This document shows, piece by piece, positions 62,360-64,000 of a stretch of DNA of 64,000 bases. Source of the DNA: Codonopsis lanceolata (Eukaryota > Streptophyta > Magnoliopsida > Asterales > Campanulaceae); assembly GCA_013146195.2 (NCBI GenBank), contig CM028378.1, forward strand, positions 44,269,099 through 44,333,098, in the 5' to 3' direction. The number at the start of each line of letters is the position of its first letter. Within the stretch, counting starts at the first letter, position 1. A program made the translations under genes and the position numbers. Below the pieces are notes generated by a model that had not been told where the DNA came from, ran no database searches, and worked only from the letters and a program-made list of their open reading frames with translations.

Positions 62360-64000
62360 TTAGTAATCTCCGTCCAAAAAAAAAAGAAAAGAAAAAGAAA
62401 TAGTCTATCTTTCATTTTTAGTTTGTCCAAAAAATTAAAATATTATAAAATATTAGGACAAGTTTTTTAAAGTATATGCACGTAAAGTCATATGAGAGTG
62501 GTATTTTGGGAGAAATTTGGTCATATCTAGATAATTTTCTACCGTTTTACACTATTATAATTTTTTGTAATTGAAAAAAATGTGTCATGCATTGCGATGT
62601 AGATTGACCCACAATTTTTCTTAGTATTTTTGTTTTAGGGCGGTGGTAATACGAGATTTTTCATTGAAATAATTGTGGCTTGGTACCATTTTATGGAAAT
62701 GTAACCACTCCAGTACCTTATTTTTTTAAAACCGCAAAAGTCAATTTTCACAATTTTGTTCCAAAATTGCCTGCAACCTGCTACTTCGGTCATCTCATTT
62801 TCTCTTCACTCTCTCTCTATTCTTCTCAGATCTGCTCACCATCCAACTTTGTCTCCATCTCTCTTTTCTCCATCGCCGACCTCATTTCATCTTATCCAGC
62901 CAAGCAGTTCCAAGCGCACTAGTAGAAATAAAAAAGTTGAGTACTCTTCCATTGACATGACATAATTTTTGATCCCAGATGAACCAAGGGCCCCACCGCA
63001 TATCAATCGAAGCTTTCAATGAGCTCTACAAAACTCATGGGTTTACCCCGTGATGTCTTCGTGCTTGAAAATCCCGCTGCTGAACGGGTTAGGGCGGGAA
63101 AGCTTGCAAGGTTGGCGGTCCTTGAATCACTTGGCCCAGTCCACCCCACATAGGGCCACGAGCAAAACGGGTAAGCTCGTAAAAAAATGCATTTATTTAA
63201 TATTATTTATTTATTATTAATTCATAATAAACAATTAAATTCAAAATAAGAAATTACTTCAAATACTAAATACTAATAAAATTTCACAAATAAGAAATCG
63301 GGTGCCGTATCTCGTTGTCGGGTGTCAAATTCTGGAAGTGGATACACCAAAGCAGTCATGCAAGGAGAAACGTGAGATGAAAGAGAGTTGAGAGTTTGAC
63401 TGTTTGAGACTAAATGCTCAAAAGGTAAGAGAGAGGCGTTGGATTTTGGACCAGTGAGCCGGAGGAAGAAAGTCGTGAGGTCGTGCTGTCATTGCCGAGT
63501 CTGTCGTGTGTGAAACGGTGAGAGAGAGATCGAGAGACTGAGAGTAATTTTGCGGTTGATTTTTGATGAGAGTGAGATTGACTAAGAGAGAGAGAGAGAG
63601 AGAAAGTGAGTAGTAACAAACCCTAATGAAAACTGAAGAGACGAACTCACTAGAGACTTTAGACTAGTGACTGTGTGGAAGCCGAATGCGTGATGCCGTG
63701 AGAGATAGTCAATTTTGAATTTTGATGAGAGATTGAGAATATGACCGTATCTTACTCTCAGTATCTATATGAGACCTAAGGACCTAACCCTAAGTTAAGT
63801 TAGTTTAAGAGTTTTAGACGGAAATGGGCCTCAAGGCCTGGGCGCTCAATAGTGAAAATGTGCAATGTTTTAATAATTAAGCTAGAGTCCAGAAAGTGTG
63901 GGCTGCCCGTCCCTGCCGCGCAAAAGCCCGAAGCACGTGCTGGCAAAGCTCGTGAGGCCCGCATCCAAACGAGCCTCTAATACATCAGCCCAACCCACCT
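62360..64000. other. Intergenic, no gene recognised
   Basis: Pyrimidine-rich sequence lies at 62790-62900, a GA microsatellite near 63585-63602 and GC-richer GGCCC/CCCGC-bearing sequence at 63010-63180 and 63890-64000. The last may be parts of a DNA transposon extending past the edge, but no end was identified. No coding frame is supported. Confidence 0.4.

Overview
The window looks like plant nuclear DNA, most likely from a eudicot. It is AT-rich, introns have GT/AG ends, and almost every recognisable protein belongs to a plant transposable element. One conserved host gene is visible: UFC1, the E2-like conjugating enzyme for the ubiquitin-like modifier UFM1, on the minus strand. Its exons 1 and 2 lie at 34.42-33.92 kb and its last exon at 14.89-14.77 kb, so intron 2 is about 19 kb long.

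Left part (1-14.7 kb): a plant-type RNase H fragment of a non-LTR element runs off the left edge. A Ty3/gypsy 3' end with an LTR lies at 1.36-2.24 kb. Then come a 1.5-kb Stowaway/mariner-type element with TA target duplications, a PIF/Harbinger-type MITE, Helitron-like ends, a decayed Ty1/copia gag-protease fragment, and a non-autonomous Mutator-like element (MULE) with ~175-bp inverted repeats and an exact 9-bp target duplication. I see no confident gene in 10.4-14.7 kb.

UFC1 intron 2 (14.9-33.9 kb): a decayed second copy of exon 2 (15.65-15.71 kb) and the intact exon 2 (33.92-33.98 kb) flank a nest of insertions. A full-length but dead L1-type LINE (16.4-22.74 kb, minus) sits in the middle of a foldback MITE. 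Next comes an endogenous pararetrovirus related to Caulimoviridae (about 23.65-32.13 kb, minus) with a recognisable primer-binding site, movement, coat, protease, reverse transcriptase and RNase H regions, and an as-1/TATA promoter. A BED-finger/DUF659 hAT transposon has inserted into it (about 28.06-30.68 kb, plus), and a rearranged viral fragment lies inverted beside it (23.04-23.61 kb, plus). A 5'-truncated LINE of the same type as the first follows (32.45-33.86 kb, plus).

Right part (34.5-64 kb): Stowaway MITEs and an LTR-like repeat pair lead to two decayed Mutator-type elements in mirror orientation. Each combines a MULE transposase with a convergent small gene encoding a GRF zinc finger, a helical segment and a membrane anchor (37.4-43.2 kb and 52.4-57.1 kb). 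Between them lie a decayed copia element (LTR, PBS, gag, integrase, RT), a 100-N assembly gap, and the 3' end and LTR of another retroelement. The last 7 kb holds a PIF/Harbinger-type MITE, a hAT MITE with a second MULE-like element nested inside it (each with exact target duplications), Helitron-like 3' ends, and a short GATGCATC-type satellite also present at the left end.

Functionally, UFC1 is the only gene expected to serve the host. The rest is a record of nested insertion and decay. The open questions are whether UFC1 still splices across 19 kb, whether the viral promoter inside the intron acts on it, and whether the GRF gene is a genuine second gene of this MULE lineage.
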